Origin: HK1 sp965204915
GTDB lineage: Bacteria; Pseudomonadota; Gammaproteobacteria; HK1
Direction of reading: 5' to 3'
Length of the DNA stretch: 64,000 bases
Assembly (NCBI GenBank): GCA_965204915.1
Contig: OZ242023.1
Coordinates: 2,480,001-2,544,000 of the forward strand
Shown here: positions 7,468-15,917 of the stretch, in pieces
How positions within the stretch are numbered: the first letter of the stretch is position 1
Layout of the letters: each line of letters starts with the position of its first letter
Notes under the pieces: generated by a model
The model's input: only the letters and a program-made list of their open reading frames with translations
What the model was told of the DNA's origin: nothing
The model's database searches: none
Program-made: the position numbers and the translations under genes

Positions 7468-8397
7468 ATGACCGACGCCGCCCTTGCCCGGCCACGGACG
7501 GGCGCCCCGGAGGAAGGCTGGCTTCATCGCAACCGCCAGACGCTCGCACCGTGGCTCTTCCTTGCGCCCGGCGTCCTGTTCTTCCTCTTCTACGTGATCT
7601 TCCCGATCGTCCAGAGCTTCAACATCTCGTTGTACCAATGGGACGGCCTGGGGGAGGCCCGGTACGTCGGCCTCGAGAACTACCACAAGCTCTTCAGGGA
7701 CCGCGCATTCGAGACCTCCCTCCTGAACAACCTCAAATGGCTGGTCCTGTACCTCCTGGCGGTGCCCGCGGGGCTGTTCATCGCCGTCTTCCTGAACCAG
7801 ACCGTCACCGGCATCCGGCTGTACAAGTCGCTCTTCTTCTTCCCTTTCGTCATCAGCCAGGTGGTCGTGGGGCTCGTGTTCACCTGGTTCTACGATCCGA
7901 CGTTCGGGCTGCTGAACACCATCCTCGGCCGGCTCGGAACGGGACCGCTGAACGTCCTCGGCGATCCGTCGCTCGTCACCTACGGGATCATCGCCGCCGG
8001 GCTCTGGCCGCAGACCGCCTATTGCATGATCCTCTACCTCACCGGGCTCAACGCGGTCGATCCCGAGCAGGTCGAAGCCGGACGGCTGGACGGGGCGCGA
8101 GGCTGGCGCATGCTGTGGTACGTCATCCTCCCCCAGCTCCGCCCCGCGACCTTCATCGCCTTCGTGGTGACGATCATCGGGGCGCTGCGATCCTTCGACC
8201 TCATCTCGATCATGACGAACGGCGGCCCGTTCGGATCGTCGCGGGTGCTGTCGTTCTACATGTTCGAGAAGGCGCTCTCCGAGTACGGCTTCCGCATGGG
8301 GTACGGGGCGGCCATCGCGGTGGTGCTGTTCCTGATCATGCTGGGCTTCATCGCCTGGTTCCTGTGGACCATGCACCGGGAAGAACGGGCGGGCTGA
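7468..8397 (+). CDS. Sugar ABC transporter permease 1 (MalF/UgpA type)
   Basis: A 309-residue inner-membrane permease with about six membrane segments, the first around residues 28-48 (LFLAPGVLFFLFYVIFPIV). The cytoplasmic EAA loop is visible as VEAGRLDGARGWRMLWYVI followed by LPQLRP, the contact site for the ATPase. It follows the binding protein by 116 bp and precedes permease 2 by only 3 bp, consistent with one transcript. It forms the first half of the heterodimeric channel of the galactoside importer. Confidence 0.93.
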   Translation: MTDAALARPRTGAPEEGWLHRNRQTLAPWLFLAPGVLFFLFYVIFPIVQSFNISLYQWDGLGEARYVGLENYHKLFRDRAFETSLLNNLKWLVLYLLAVPAGLFIAVFLNQTVTGIRLYKSLFFFPFVISQVVVGLVFTWFYDPTFGLLNTILGRLGTGPLNVLGDPSLVTYGIIAAGLWPQTAYCMILYLTGLNAVDPEQVEAGRLDGARGWRMLWYVILPQLRPATFIAFVVTIIGALRSFDLISIMTNGGPFGSSRVLSFYMFEKALSEYGFRMGYGAAIAVVLFLIMLGFIAWFLWTMHREERAG

Positions 8398-8400
8398 ACG

Positions 8401-9249
8401 ATGTTTCCCGCTCCCGTCCGCAACGCATCGCTCCAGTGGCGGATCGCCTACCGGACGCTGCTGCCGGTGTCCGTCTTCCTGTGGCTGCTTCCCCTCGTCG
8501 CGGTCGCCGTCTTCTCGATCAAGCCCGCCGAAGACTTCACGAGCGGGAACTACTGGGGCCTGCCTTCCTCGTTCGACGCGGCCGCCAACTACGGCCGGGT
8601 GTTCTTCGACAGCGACATGCCCCGCTACCTCCTGAACTCGGTGCTGATCACCGTGCCCACGGTCATCGGCGCGGTGGCCCTGAGCTGCATGACGGGATTC
8701 GCACTCGGCGTATACCGGTTCCGCGCGAACCTGTGGCTGTTCTTCATGTTCGTGGCCGGGAACTTCGTCCCGTTCCAGATCCTCATGGTGCCCGTCCGCG
8801 ACCTCACCCTGGACCTCGGGCTCTACAACACGCGCACGGGGCTCGTGCTGTTCCACGTCGCGTTCCAGACGGGGTTCTGCACGCTCTTCATGCGCAACTT
8901 CATCCGCGCGCTGCCGTTCGCCCTGATCGAATCCGCGCGCGTCGAGGGGGTGGGCGAGTTCCGCATCTTCCGGTACGTGGTGCTGCCGCTGATGAAGCCC
9001 GCCATCGCCGCGCTCTCGATCCTCGTCTTCACCTTCATCTGGAACGACTACTTCTGGGCGGTGGTGCTGACCCAGGGCGCGGCGAGCCAGCCGGTGACCG
9101 CCGGCATCACCAGCTTCAACGCCCAGTACCGCGCCGCCTACCACCTGATGAGCGCGGGCTCCATCGTCGCCGCCCTCCCGCCGGTGGCCATGTTCTTCAT
9201 GATGCAGCGCCATTTCATCGCGGGCCTGACCCTCGGCGCGGTGAAGTAG
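8401..9249 (+). CDS. Sugar ABC transporter permease 2 (MalG/UgpE type)
   Basis: A 282-residue MalG-type permease with six membrane segments. Its EAA loop is ESARVEGVGEFRIFRYVVLP. The C-terminus (MMQRHFIAGLTLGAVK) is the hallmark ending of this subfamily, where the tail contacts the ATPase. It lies 3 bp after permease 1, and its stop codon TAG shares a base with the GTG start of the alpha-galactosidase, so translation is likely coupled. Confidence 0.94.
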   Translation: MFPAPVRNASLQWRIAYRTLLPVSVFLWLLPLVAVAVFSIKPAEDFTSGNYWGLPSSFDAAANYGRVFFDSDMPRYLLNSVLITVPTVIGAVALSCMTGFALGVYRFRANLWLFFMFVAGNFVPFQILMVPVRDLTLDLGLYNTRTGLVLFHVAFQTGFCTLFMRNFIRALPFALIESARVEGVGEFRIFRYVVLPLMKPAIAALSILVFTFIWNDYFWAVVLTQGAASQPVTAGITSFNAQYRAAYHLMSAGSIVAALPPVAMFFMMQRHFIAGLTLGAVK

Positions 9250-11351
9250 TGCAAACCTGGCGACTGGACGACGGCGGGCAGACCCTGGTCCTGGCCGCGC
9301 GCGAACGGCGTCTGCCCGAGGTCGTCTACTGGGGCGGGCCGCTGCCCGAGGAGGCCGACTGCGCGGCGCTGGCCCGGGCCGCGGCCATCGACGTGACGGG
9401 CGGAATGCTGGACGAGAACCCGCCTCTCTCGATCTGCCCCGAAGCCGCGCGGAGCTTTCCCGGCCAGCCCGGTCTGATCGTGCGCGACCTCGGCGGAGCG
9501 CTGCTCCTGCCGAGCTTCCGGTACGAGGGGGAAGAGACCCGGGGCGACGGCGGGGGCCTGGTGCTCGTCTTCTCGGACGCCTCGCAGGGCCTGACCTATT
9601 CGGCGCGGTTCGACACCGATCCGGGGACCGGGCTCATGACCCTGCAAGCGACGCTCGCGGCGCAACGTCCGGTCCGGCTCACCTGGCTGGCCGCGCCCGT
9701 GCTGCCGGCTCCCCGGCTCGCCGACGAGATGATCGACTTCTCCGGGCGCTGGTGCGGCGAGTTCCGGGCGAACGTCGTGCCCTGGGCGCCCGGAGCGCGC
9801 TTTCGCGAGAACCGCACCGGCCGAACCGGACACGAGCACTTCCCCGGACTCGTCGTCCCCTGCCGCGGGACGACCAACACCCGGGGGACGGCCTGCGGCT
9901 TCCATTACGGCTGGTCCGGCGGCCATCGGATGGTCGCCGAAGAGCTGCCCGACGGCCGGCGCCAGATCCAGTTCGGCCATGCCGCGGACACGGAAGCCGA
10001 TCCGGCGACGTACTTCGAGACCGCCCCGCTCTACGTGGTCCGCTCCGGCGCCGGCCTCAACGGCTGCGCGGTGGCGTTCCAGCGCCACCTGCGGGACCGG
10101 ATCGTGCGGTTTCCGCGGCCCGACCGCCCTCGCCCGGTGCACTACAACTGCTGGGAGGCGGTCTACTTCGACCACGACCTCCCGCTCCTCGCGGACCTCG
10201 CCACGCGCGCCGCCGCGCTGGGGGCCGAACGCTTCGTGCTGGACGACGGCTGGTTCGGACGGCGCGACGACGACACGACCTCGTTGTCCGACTGGACGGT
10301 CGATCCCCGCAAGTACCCCGACGGACTCGGCCCGCTGATCGACCACGTGCAGGGCCTCGGGATGACGTTCGGCCTCTGGTTCGAGCCGGAGATGGCCAGC
10401 CGGGAATCGAGCCTCTACCGCGCCCACCCGGAATGGGCGCTCGGCCCCGCGGACCAGATCCCCGGGCGCGGACAGATGGTGCTCGACATGGCGCGGCCCG
10501 AGGTGCGCGACTTCGTCTTCGAGGGCATGGCGGCGATCCTCTCCGCCCATCCGATCGACTCCGTCAAGCTGGACCACAACCGGGTGCTGCCCATCCCCGA
10601 CGCGGCACAGGCGCGCGGGACCTACGCGCTGCTGGACCGGCTCCGCGAGGCGTTCCCCGCGATCGAGATCGAGAGCTGTGCCTCGGGGGGCGGACGGATC
10701 GACTTCGGCATCCTGGCCCGGACCCACCGGGTCTGGCTCTCGGACAGCAACGACGCCCTCGAACGCCTGCGGATCCAGCACGACGCCGCGCTCTTCCTTC
10801 CCGGCGCGGTCACCGGCTCCCACGTCGGCCCGCGCCGCTGCCACACCTCCGGCCGCCACCTGGACGTCTCGTTCCGGGCCTGGGTCGCCGCCCAGCGCCA
10901 GATGGGGCTGGAGCTGGATCTGCGCGAGCTGACCGCAAGGGAGGCCGCGGTGCTCTCGGAGGTGGTGGCCTGGTACAAGCGCAACCGCGGCTGGCTGCAT
11001 CGCGCCGACGTCCTCCGGCTCGACGGCGCCGACCCCGCCGTGATCGGCGAGCAGCACCTCGCGGAGGACGGGTCCCGTTTCGTGGTCTTCCTGGGCAGGA
11101 CGGAGACCGGCGCCCCGATCGTCCCGCCCCCGCAGCCGCTCACCCGGCTGGACCCCGGCGCCCGCTACCGCGTGCGACTCGTCAACGCCGCCGACGTCCC
11201 GAGGCTCTCCCGCGCCACCCCCGTGCTCGGCCGCCGGGCCATCGAGGCTCCGGGGGCATGGCTGACGGACCACGGACCCACCCTCCCGTGGTCGTTCCCG
11301 GAGACCGTGTGGGTGCTCGAAGGGGAGCGCCTGCGCGGAGGGCGCGCGTGA
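9249..11351 (+). CDS. Alpha-galactosidase, glycoside hydrolase family 36
   Basis: A 700-residue GH36 retaining alpha-galactosidase that should remove terminal alpha-1,6-galactose from melibiose- or raffinose-type sugars. The N-terminal beta-supersandwich precedes a (beta/alpha)8 barrel with HYNCWEAVYFDHD and the FVLDDGWFGRRDDD motif. The nucleophile is Asp442 in VKLDHNR (family consensus KWDMNR) and the acid/base is Asp499 in WLSDSNDA. ESCASGGGRIDFG and the SHVGPRR segment are also family marks. No signal peptide is present, so hydrolysis is intracellular after uptake. The GTG start at 9249 overlaps the permease stop, and the gene's own stop overlaps the next GTG by 4 bp. Confidence 0.94.
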   Translation: MQTWRLDDGGQTLVLAARERRLPEVVYWGGPLPEEADCAALARAAAIDVTGGMLDENPPLSICPEAARSFPGQPGLIVRDLGGALLLPSFRYEGEETRGDGGGLVLVFSDASQGLTYSARFDTDPGTGLMTLQATLAAQRPVRLTWLAAPVLPAPRLADEMIDFSGRWCGEFRANVVPWAPGARFRENRTGRTGHEHFPGLVVPCRGTTNTRGTACGFHYGWSGGHRMVAEELPDGRRQIQFGHAADTEADPATYFETAPLYVVRSGAGLNGCAVAFQRHLRDRIVRFPRPDRPRPVHYNCWEAVYFDHDLPLLADLATRAAALGAERFVLDDGWFGRRDDDTTSLSDWTVDPRKYPDGLGPLIDHVQGLGMTFGLWFEPEMASRESSLYRAHPEWALGPADQIPGRGQMVLDMARPEVRDFVFEGMAAILSAHPIDSVKLDHNRVLPIPDAAQARGTYALLDRLREAFPAIEIESCASGGGRIDFGILARTHRVWLSDSNDALERLRIQHDAALFLPGAVTGSHVGPRRCHTSGRHLDVSFRAWVAAQRQMGLELDLRELTAREAAVLSEVVAWYKRNRGWLHRADVLRLDGADPAVIGEQHLAEDGSRFVVFLGRTETGAPIVPPPQPLTRLDPGARYRVRLVNAADVPRLSRATPVLGRRAIEAPGAWLTDHGPTLPWSFPETVWVLEGERLRGGRA

Positions 11352-13270
11352 AACGCACCCTCGGGGTCTGCTACTACCCGGAGCACTGGCCGGAGGCGGT
11401 CCGGGCGCAGGATGCGGCCCGGATGGTGCAGGCCGGCATCCGCCGGGTGCGCATCGGCGAGTTCGCGTGGTCGCGCATCGAGCCCCGTCCCGGGGAGCTC
11501 CGGTTCGGCTGGCTGGACCGGGCGATCGAGACGCTGGGGGCGGCGGGGCTGGAGGTGGTGCTGGGGACGCCCACGGCGACGCCGCCCCGCTGGATGCTCG
11601 ACCGGCACCCCGACATGCTTCCGGCCGGCGCCGGGGGGGAAGCGCGGGGGTTCGGCTCCCGCCGCCACTACTGCTTCAGCCACGACGGATACCGCGAGGA
11701 ATGCCGCCGCATCGCGGGCCTGCTCGCCGAGCGCTACGGCCGGAGCCCGCACCTCGTGGCCTGGCAGATCGACAACGAGTACGGCTGCCACGACACCGCC
11801 CTCAGCTACTCCCCGAACGCGCTCGGCGCGTTCCGGGCATGGTGCGCGAAACGCTACCGCTCCGTGGAGGCGCTGAACCGCGCGTGGGGGAACGTGTTCT
11901 GGTCCATGGAGTACGAGCGCTTCGACCGGATCGGGCTGCCCGACCGCACCGTCACCGAGCCGAACCCGGCCCACGTCCTGGCGTTCCGCCGGTTCAGCTC
12001 CGATCGGGTGGTGCGTTTCCACCGCGTCCAGCGCGACGCGATCCGCCGGCACTCCGACGCCCCGATCCTCCACAACTTCATGGGGCGCATGACCGGCTTC
12101 GACCACCATGCGCTCGCCGCCGACCTGGACCTTGCGGCCTGGGACAGCTACCCGCTCGGCTTCCTGATGGACCGCGCGGGGGCGTCGCCGGAGGAGAAGG
12201 CGCGTTTCCTGCGCCAGGGGCATCCGGATTTCCAGGCCTTCCACCACGACCTCTACCGGACCTGCGGGGGCGGACGCTTCTGGGTCATGGAGCAGCAGCC
12301 GGGGCCGGTGAACTGGGCCGCGTGGAATCCGGCGCCGTTGCCGGGGATGGTCCGTCTCTGGACGTGGGAGGCGTTCGCGCACGGCGCGGAGACCGTCTGC
12401 TACTTCCGCTGGCGGCAGGCGCCCTTCGGGCAGGAGCAGATGCACGCCGGGCTGTTGCTCCCCGACGGCCGGCCGGCGCCCGGCCTGGCCGAGGTGGCCG
12501 GGGTCGCGCGGGAGATCGAGGCGCTGCCGGAGGCCGGCACGGGCCGGGCGGCCTGCGCGCTCGTCTTCGACTACCCCTCGGCCTGGGCCTGGGAGGCGCA
12601 GCCGCAGGGCCGCGACTTCGACTACTTCGCCCTGTGCTTCGACGTCTATTGCGCCATGCGCCGGGCCGGGCTGTCGATCGACGTCCTCCCCCCCGACGGA
12701 CGCGACCTCGGCCCCTATTCCCTGGTGATGGCTCCGGGCCTGCTCACTCTCTCCCCGGGGTTCAGGGACGCGCTGGACACGTGCGCGGGCCGGATCATCC
12801 TCGGCCCCCGCGCCGGCCAGAAGACGGCCGAGCTCTCGATTCCGGTCCCCCTGGGCCCCGATCTGTCCGGGCTGTCCGCGACGGTGACACACGTGGAGAG
12901 CCTGCCGCCGTTCGCGGACGTCCCGCTGGCGGAGGGAGGCGCCGTCATCCGGTGGTTCGAGGCGGTCGAGACCGGCGCCGAGGTCGTGGAGCGCACGTGC
13001 GACGGCCGGCCCGTGCTGGTCGGCGGCGGGCGGCTCGGCTATCTCGCGGGATGGCCCGACGCGCGGGCGCTGGACCGGATCGTGCGCCGGGCGGCGGCCG
13101 GCCAGGGGCTGCCGGTGCTCGACCTTCCGTGCGGATTGCGCGTGCGCGACACCGCCACCCACCGTTTCTGGATCAACTATGCGGCCGAACCGCTCACCTG
13201 CAACGGCCGCTCCGTGGGGCCGGCCGGCGTGGTGTGGGAGCCCCTGGACGAGGCGCGCAGGAACAGGTGA
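11348..13270 (+). CDS. Beta-galactosidase, glycoside hydrolase family 42
   Basis: A 640-residue GH42 beta-galactosidase. The barrel starts with LGVCYYPEHWPE, and the catalytic acid/base is Glu144 in WQIDNEYG. The nucleophile is Glu315 in WVMEQQPGPVNW. The trimerisation domain (class-I-amidotransferase-like) and short C-terminal beta domain follow. The GTG start overlaps the alpha-galactosidase stop (GTGA), so both enzymes are probably made in step. Having alpha- and beta-galactosidases behind one importer suggests a mixed galactoside substrate, for example plant or algal galactans or host glycans. The substrate is inferred. No signal peptide is seen. Confidence 0.94.
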   Translation: MKRTLGVCYYPEHWPEAVRAQDAARMVQAGIRRVRIGEFAWSRIEPRPGELRFGWLDRAIETLGAAGLEVVLGTPTATPPRWMLDRHPDMLPAGAGGEARGFGSRRHYCFSHDGYREECRRIAGLLAERYGRSPHLVAWQIDNEYGCHDTALSYSPNALGAFRAWCAKRYRSVEALNRAWGNVFWSMEYERFDRIGLPDRTVTEPNPAHVLAFRRFSSDRVVRFHRVQRDAIRRHSDAPILHNFMGRMTGFDHHALAADLDLAAWDSYPLGFLMDRAGASPEEKARFLRQGHPDFQAFHHDLYRTCGGGRFWVMEQQPGPVNWAAWNPAPLPGMVRLWTWEAFAHGAETVCYFRWRQAPFGQEQMHAGLLLPDGRPAPGLAEVAGVAREIEALPEAGTGRAACALVFDYPSAWAWEAQPQGRDFDYFALCFDVYCAMRRAGLSIDVLPPDGRDLGPYSLVMAPGLLTLSPGFRDALDTCAGRIILGPRAGQKTAELSIPVPLGPDLSGLSATVTHVESLPPFADVPLAEGGAVIRWFEAVETGAEVVERTCDGRPVLVGGGRLGYLAGWPDARALDRIVRRAAAGQGLPVLDLPCGLRVRDTATHRFWINYAAEPLTCNGRSVGPAGVVWEPLDEARRNR

Positions 13271-13493
13271 GACGGATGCAGCGGGAGTACGGGAGGAACG
13301 CGGAGGTCTTCCGAAGGCAGTAGCGCATCCGCGTGAAACGCCGCCGGAACCGGATTGCCTCGCCGCGCCACGCATCCGGAGCGGCGGACCCGTCGTCTCG
13401 GTTGTCAAGTCCTTGCCGGCGCGACACCGTTTCCGGGCGTGCCAAAGGGCTGCCGGGGAGAAAAATGGAACAGTGTGTTGCTCGATATTCCAA

Positions 13494-13683
13494 CTCAAGT
13501 TTCGGGATTCAAAATACCTTGAATCAGGCGATGGATTCCCGCTTTCGCGGGAATGACGTCATTTCAGCGAGACACGTTACTTTTACGCTGGCCGTGGCCG
13601 TCTGGCCGTCATTCCCGCGAAGCTTGTGCCCGCGAAAGCGGGTAGCGGGAATCCATTTCGGTCAGCGAATCCCGAAATTTGAG
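13494..13683. mobile_element. Miniature inverted-repeat element, copy A (190 bp)
   Basis: Ends are inverted repeats CTCAAGTTTCGGGATTC and its complement with one mismatch. Inside are a second pair of arms with ATTCCCGC...GCGGGAAT palindromes. The element is bounded by TTCCAA on each side (13488-13493 and 13684-13689), which looks like a target-site duplication. A second copy is at 60560-60712. It has no coding capacity. It sits 40 bp from the 3' end of holB and could also terminate transcription. The remaining sequence from 13271 to 13493 shows no gene. Confidence 0.8.
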
Positions 13684-13723
13684 TTCCAAGCAAACGGCCG
13701 AGAACGGGAACCGGCCGTCCATT

Positions 13724-14698
13724 TCAACGATCCACCGGTACCCGATACCCGGATCCTTCGGCGGCGATCCCGAGGGCGAGGCGTTCGAGGGCGAGCTGCT
13801 CGTTCACGTTCGAGCGCGCCAGCACGCCGCCCCGCACTTCCAGGCAGCGGTCGAGCATGGGCAGGAGGCGGGAGAAGTGCATCGGCGCAGCGCCCGGCCG
13901 GCCGGCGTCCGCGCCGCCGAGGACGCTCTCGCGCAATCGCGCCGCGAGGACGTCACCGAGCCACAGCGACACCGTTGCACGTCCGAGCTCCTTCCAGCGT
14001 GCGGCGACGGCCATGGGATCGCCGCCCGCGAGGAGGGTGTCGACGTCGCGTTCAAGCCCTTCGCGCACCTCGATCAGGCCGCCTTCGGACAGCTCGACGG
14101 CGCGCACCGGCGCACCGTGGGCCAGCGCCAGCGCCAGCGCCGCGGCCGGGTCCGGCACCCTGCCCCGCAGCCATTCGAGGGCGACACCGGGATCCGCGGC
14201 GGGGAAGTCGATCGTCTGGCAGCGGCTGCGGATGGTGGCGAGGAGCAGCGCGGGGCTCGACGAGACGAGGAGGAACACCGTCGCTCCCGGCGGCTCCTCC
14301 AGCGTCTTGAGGAGGGTGTTCGCCGCATGACGGTTCATCCGCTCCGCCGGATCGACGATCACCACCTTGTAGCGGCCGAAGCGGGCGGTCAGGCCCACGG
14401 TATGGATGAGATCGCGTACCTGGTCGACGACGATCTCGCGGCGGTCCTTCTCGAGCGTCACGTCGATCCGGTCGGGGTGGCTGCCGGCGGCGCAGAGCCG
14501 GCAGGCCTCGCACTCACCGCAAGGGGGATCGTCCTCCGATCGGCATAGCAGCGCCGCCGCGAGACGGGCCGCGAACAACGCCTTCCCGACCCCCGCGGCC
14601 CCGCGCAGCAGCAGCGCGTGCGGCACCTTGCCGGCGCGGATCCCGCGCTCAATCCGCTGCCACTGCAGGTCATGCCAGGGCAGGCGCTCCGGGATCAC
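13724..14698 (-). CDS. holB: DNA polymerase III subunit delta'
   Basis: A 324-residue clamp-loader subunit. Walker A-like LRGAAGVGKALFAARL is followed by zinc-binding cysteines CGECEACRLC and the DP.ERMN.HAANTLLKTLEEPP segment with sensor region SSSPALLLATIRSRCQ. The start is taken as GTG at 14698 (VIPERLPWHDLQWQRIERG), whose bases overlap the tmk stop codon as GTGA; an upstream extension would overlap tmk further. It is co-directional with tmk and mltG, the usual gammaproteobacterial order. The expected downstream pilZ gene is absent; the mobile repeat element follows instead. Confidence 0.92.
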   Translation of the reverse strand: MIPERLPWHDLQWQRIERGIRAGKVPHALLLRGAAGVGKALFAARLAAALLCRSEDDPPCGECEACRLCAAGSHPDRIDVTLEKDRREIVVDQVRDLIHTVGLTARFGRYKVVIVDPAERMNRHAANTLLKTLEEPPGATVFLLVSSSPALLLATIRSRCQTIDFPAADPGVALEWLRGRVPDPAAALALALAHGAPVRAVELSEGGLIEVREGLERDVDTLLAGGDPMAVAARWKELGRATVSLWLGDVLAARLRESVLGGADAGRPGAAPMHFSRLLPMLDRCLEVRGGVLARSNVNEQLALERLALGIAAEGSGYRVPVDR

Positions 14699-15417
14699 GG
14701 AAACCGCTCCGAGACCGCGGCCAGCACGCACCCGGTGGTGGCTTCCTCATCGGCGCTCGCGTCGATGACCGCGTAACGTTCGGGATACGTTCGCGCGCGT
14801 TCAAGATAGACCTCGCGCACGCGCCGGAAGAACTCGACGTCCTCGCGCTCGAAGCGGTCCGCCCCGCCGTGCGCGGTCCCGGCCCCGACCGGCGCGGACG
14901 GAAAGCCCATGGTCATCTGCCCGCGCTGACCAGCGCGCCGCTGACCAGCGCGCCGCCGCCCGGCGCGTGCGAGCCCCACCTCGACCGGGACGTCGAGCAC
15001 CAGCGCCAGATCCGGCCGCACCCCCCCCTGCACCGTCTCCTCCAGAACCGCGATCCGCGCCGCATCGACGCCGCGCCCGCCGCCCTGGTAGGCGAAGGTC
15101 GCGTCGGTGAAGCGATCGCACAGCACCCATGTGCCCGCCGCGAGCGCCGGCTCGATGACCTTCGCGAGATGCTCGGCCCGGGCCGCGAACATGACGAGCA
15201 GCTCCGCCGCCGGCGACATGCCCGTGAACCGCGGATCGAGCAGCACCGCGCGCAACGACTCGCCGAGCGGCGTACCGCCGGGCTCGCGGGTGGCGAGGGT
15301 CTTCACCCCCGCGTCGCGCAACCGGCGTTCCACCAGGGGCAACTGCGTGGACTTGCCCGCACCCTCGATACCCTCGAACACCAGGAACCGGCCCCGCCCG
15401 GACCGCGCCTGCTTCAT
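14695..15417 (-). CDS. tmk: Thymidylate kinase
   Basis: Phosphorylates dTMP to dTDP. The P-loop is FEGIEGAGKST, followed by TREPGGTPLGE, and CDRFTDATFAYQGGGRG is the dTMP-binding region. The start at 15417 has GAGGAGG upstream. At 240 residues it is some 25-30 longer than usual. The extra sequence sits in the LID region after GLARAGRR, where RRAGQ is repeated in tandem (15-bp unit at 14926-14940 and 14941-14955) and followed by a Gly/Ala-rich stretch before the conserved DRFEREDVEFF. It is translationally coupled to holB. Confidence 0.93.
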   Translation of the reverse strand: MKQARSGRGRFLVFEGIEGAGKSTQLPLVERRLRDAGVKTLATREPGGTPLGESLRAVLLDPRFTGMSPAAELLVMFAARAEHLAKVIEPALAAGTWVLCDRFTDATFAYQGGGRGVDAARIAVLEETVQGGVRPDLALVLDVPVEVGLARAGRRRAGQRRAGQRGQMTMGFPSAPVGAGTAHGGADRFEREDVEFFRRVREVYLERARTYPERYAVIDASADEEATTGCVLAAVSERFP

Positions 15418-15601
15418 TCCCCCAGCCTCCTCACCGGTCAACTCCCCGAGGTCGCCGGTCGTTGCATCCGGCCTCCGCAGCCCGACCGCGCGCCTTCCAT
15501 TCTCCCCGATCTCCTCCCCGAAGCCGCTCCGGCCGTCGCGCCCGGCCTGGAGTTGCCCCGATTTCGTGGACACCCGATCATAGTGCAGAGGTGGTGTCCG
15601 G

Positions 15602-15872
15602 ATGGCAGAAAGACATGCGCCGTACGCGCCGGAGTACCGACGCCGGATGGTGGAGTTGGGGCGGATGGGCCGCACGCCCGTGGCGTCACTGCGAGGCGGT
15701 GGAACTCGCCACCCTCCACTGGGTGCGCCGGTACGACCACCGGCGCCTGTTCGGACCCCTCGGCCATGTGCCTCCGGCTGCATTCGAGGCACACGACTCC
15801 CATCAACCGCATGAGTCGGCGATGGCCGCCTGACCCAAGCCAATCACCCTCCGGGAAACCCGGGGAGGTTCA
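15602..15872 (+). mobile_element. IS3-family element remnant with internal deletion
   Basis: The 5' part (from 15602) encodes MAERHAPYAPEYRRRMVELG, the typical N-terminus of IS3-family OrfA. About 30 codons later, in another frame, the sequence encodes VELATLHWVRRYDHRRLFGP and ends with PPAAFEA...stop at 15833, the typical C-terminus of the OrfB DDE transposase. Everything between, including the catalytic DDE region, is missing. After the stop, CTCCGGGAAACCCGGGGAGG (15849-15868) looks like the right terminal region. The element lies between tmk and the membrane protein gene. It cannot move by itself. Confidence 0.75.
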
Positions 15873-15917
15873 CAGCTCGCGGCGAGCCGATGTGTGTCGT
15901 GTGCAGAAGGAATCCCC

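Noticed and set aside
7345..9213. 622-codon minus-strand frame over the sugar permeases
   Set aside because: Antisense shadow; composition of Glu/Arg/His/Gly is typical of reversed membrane-protein codons.
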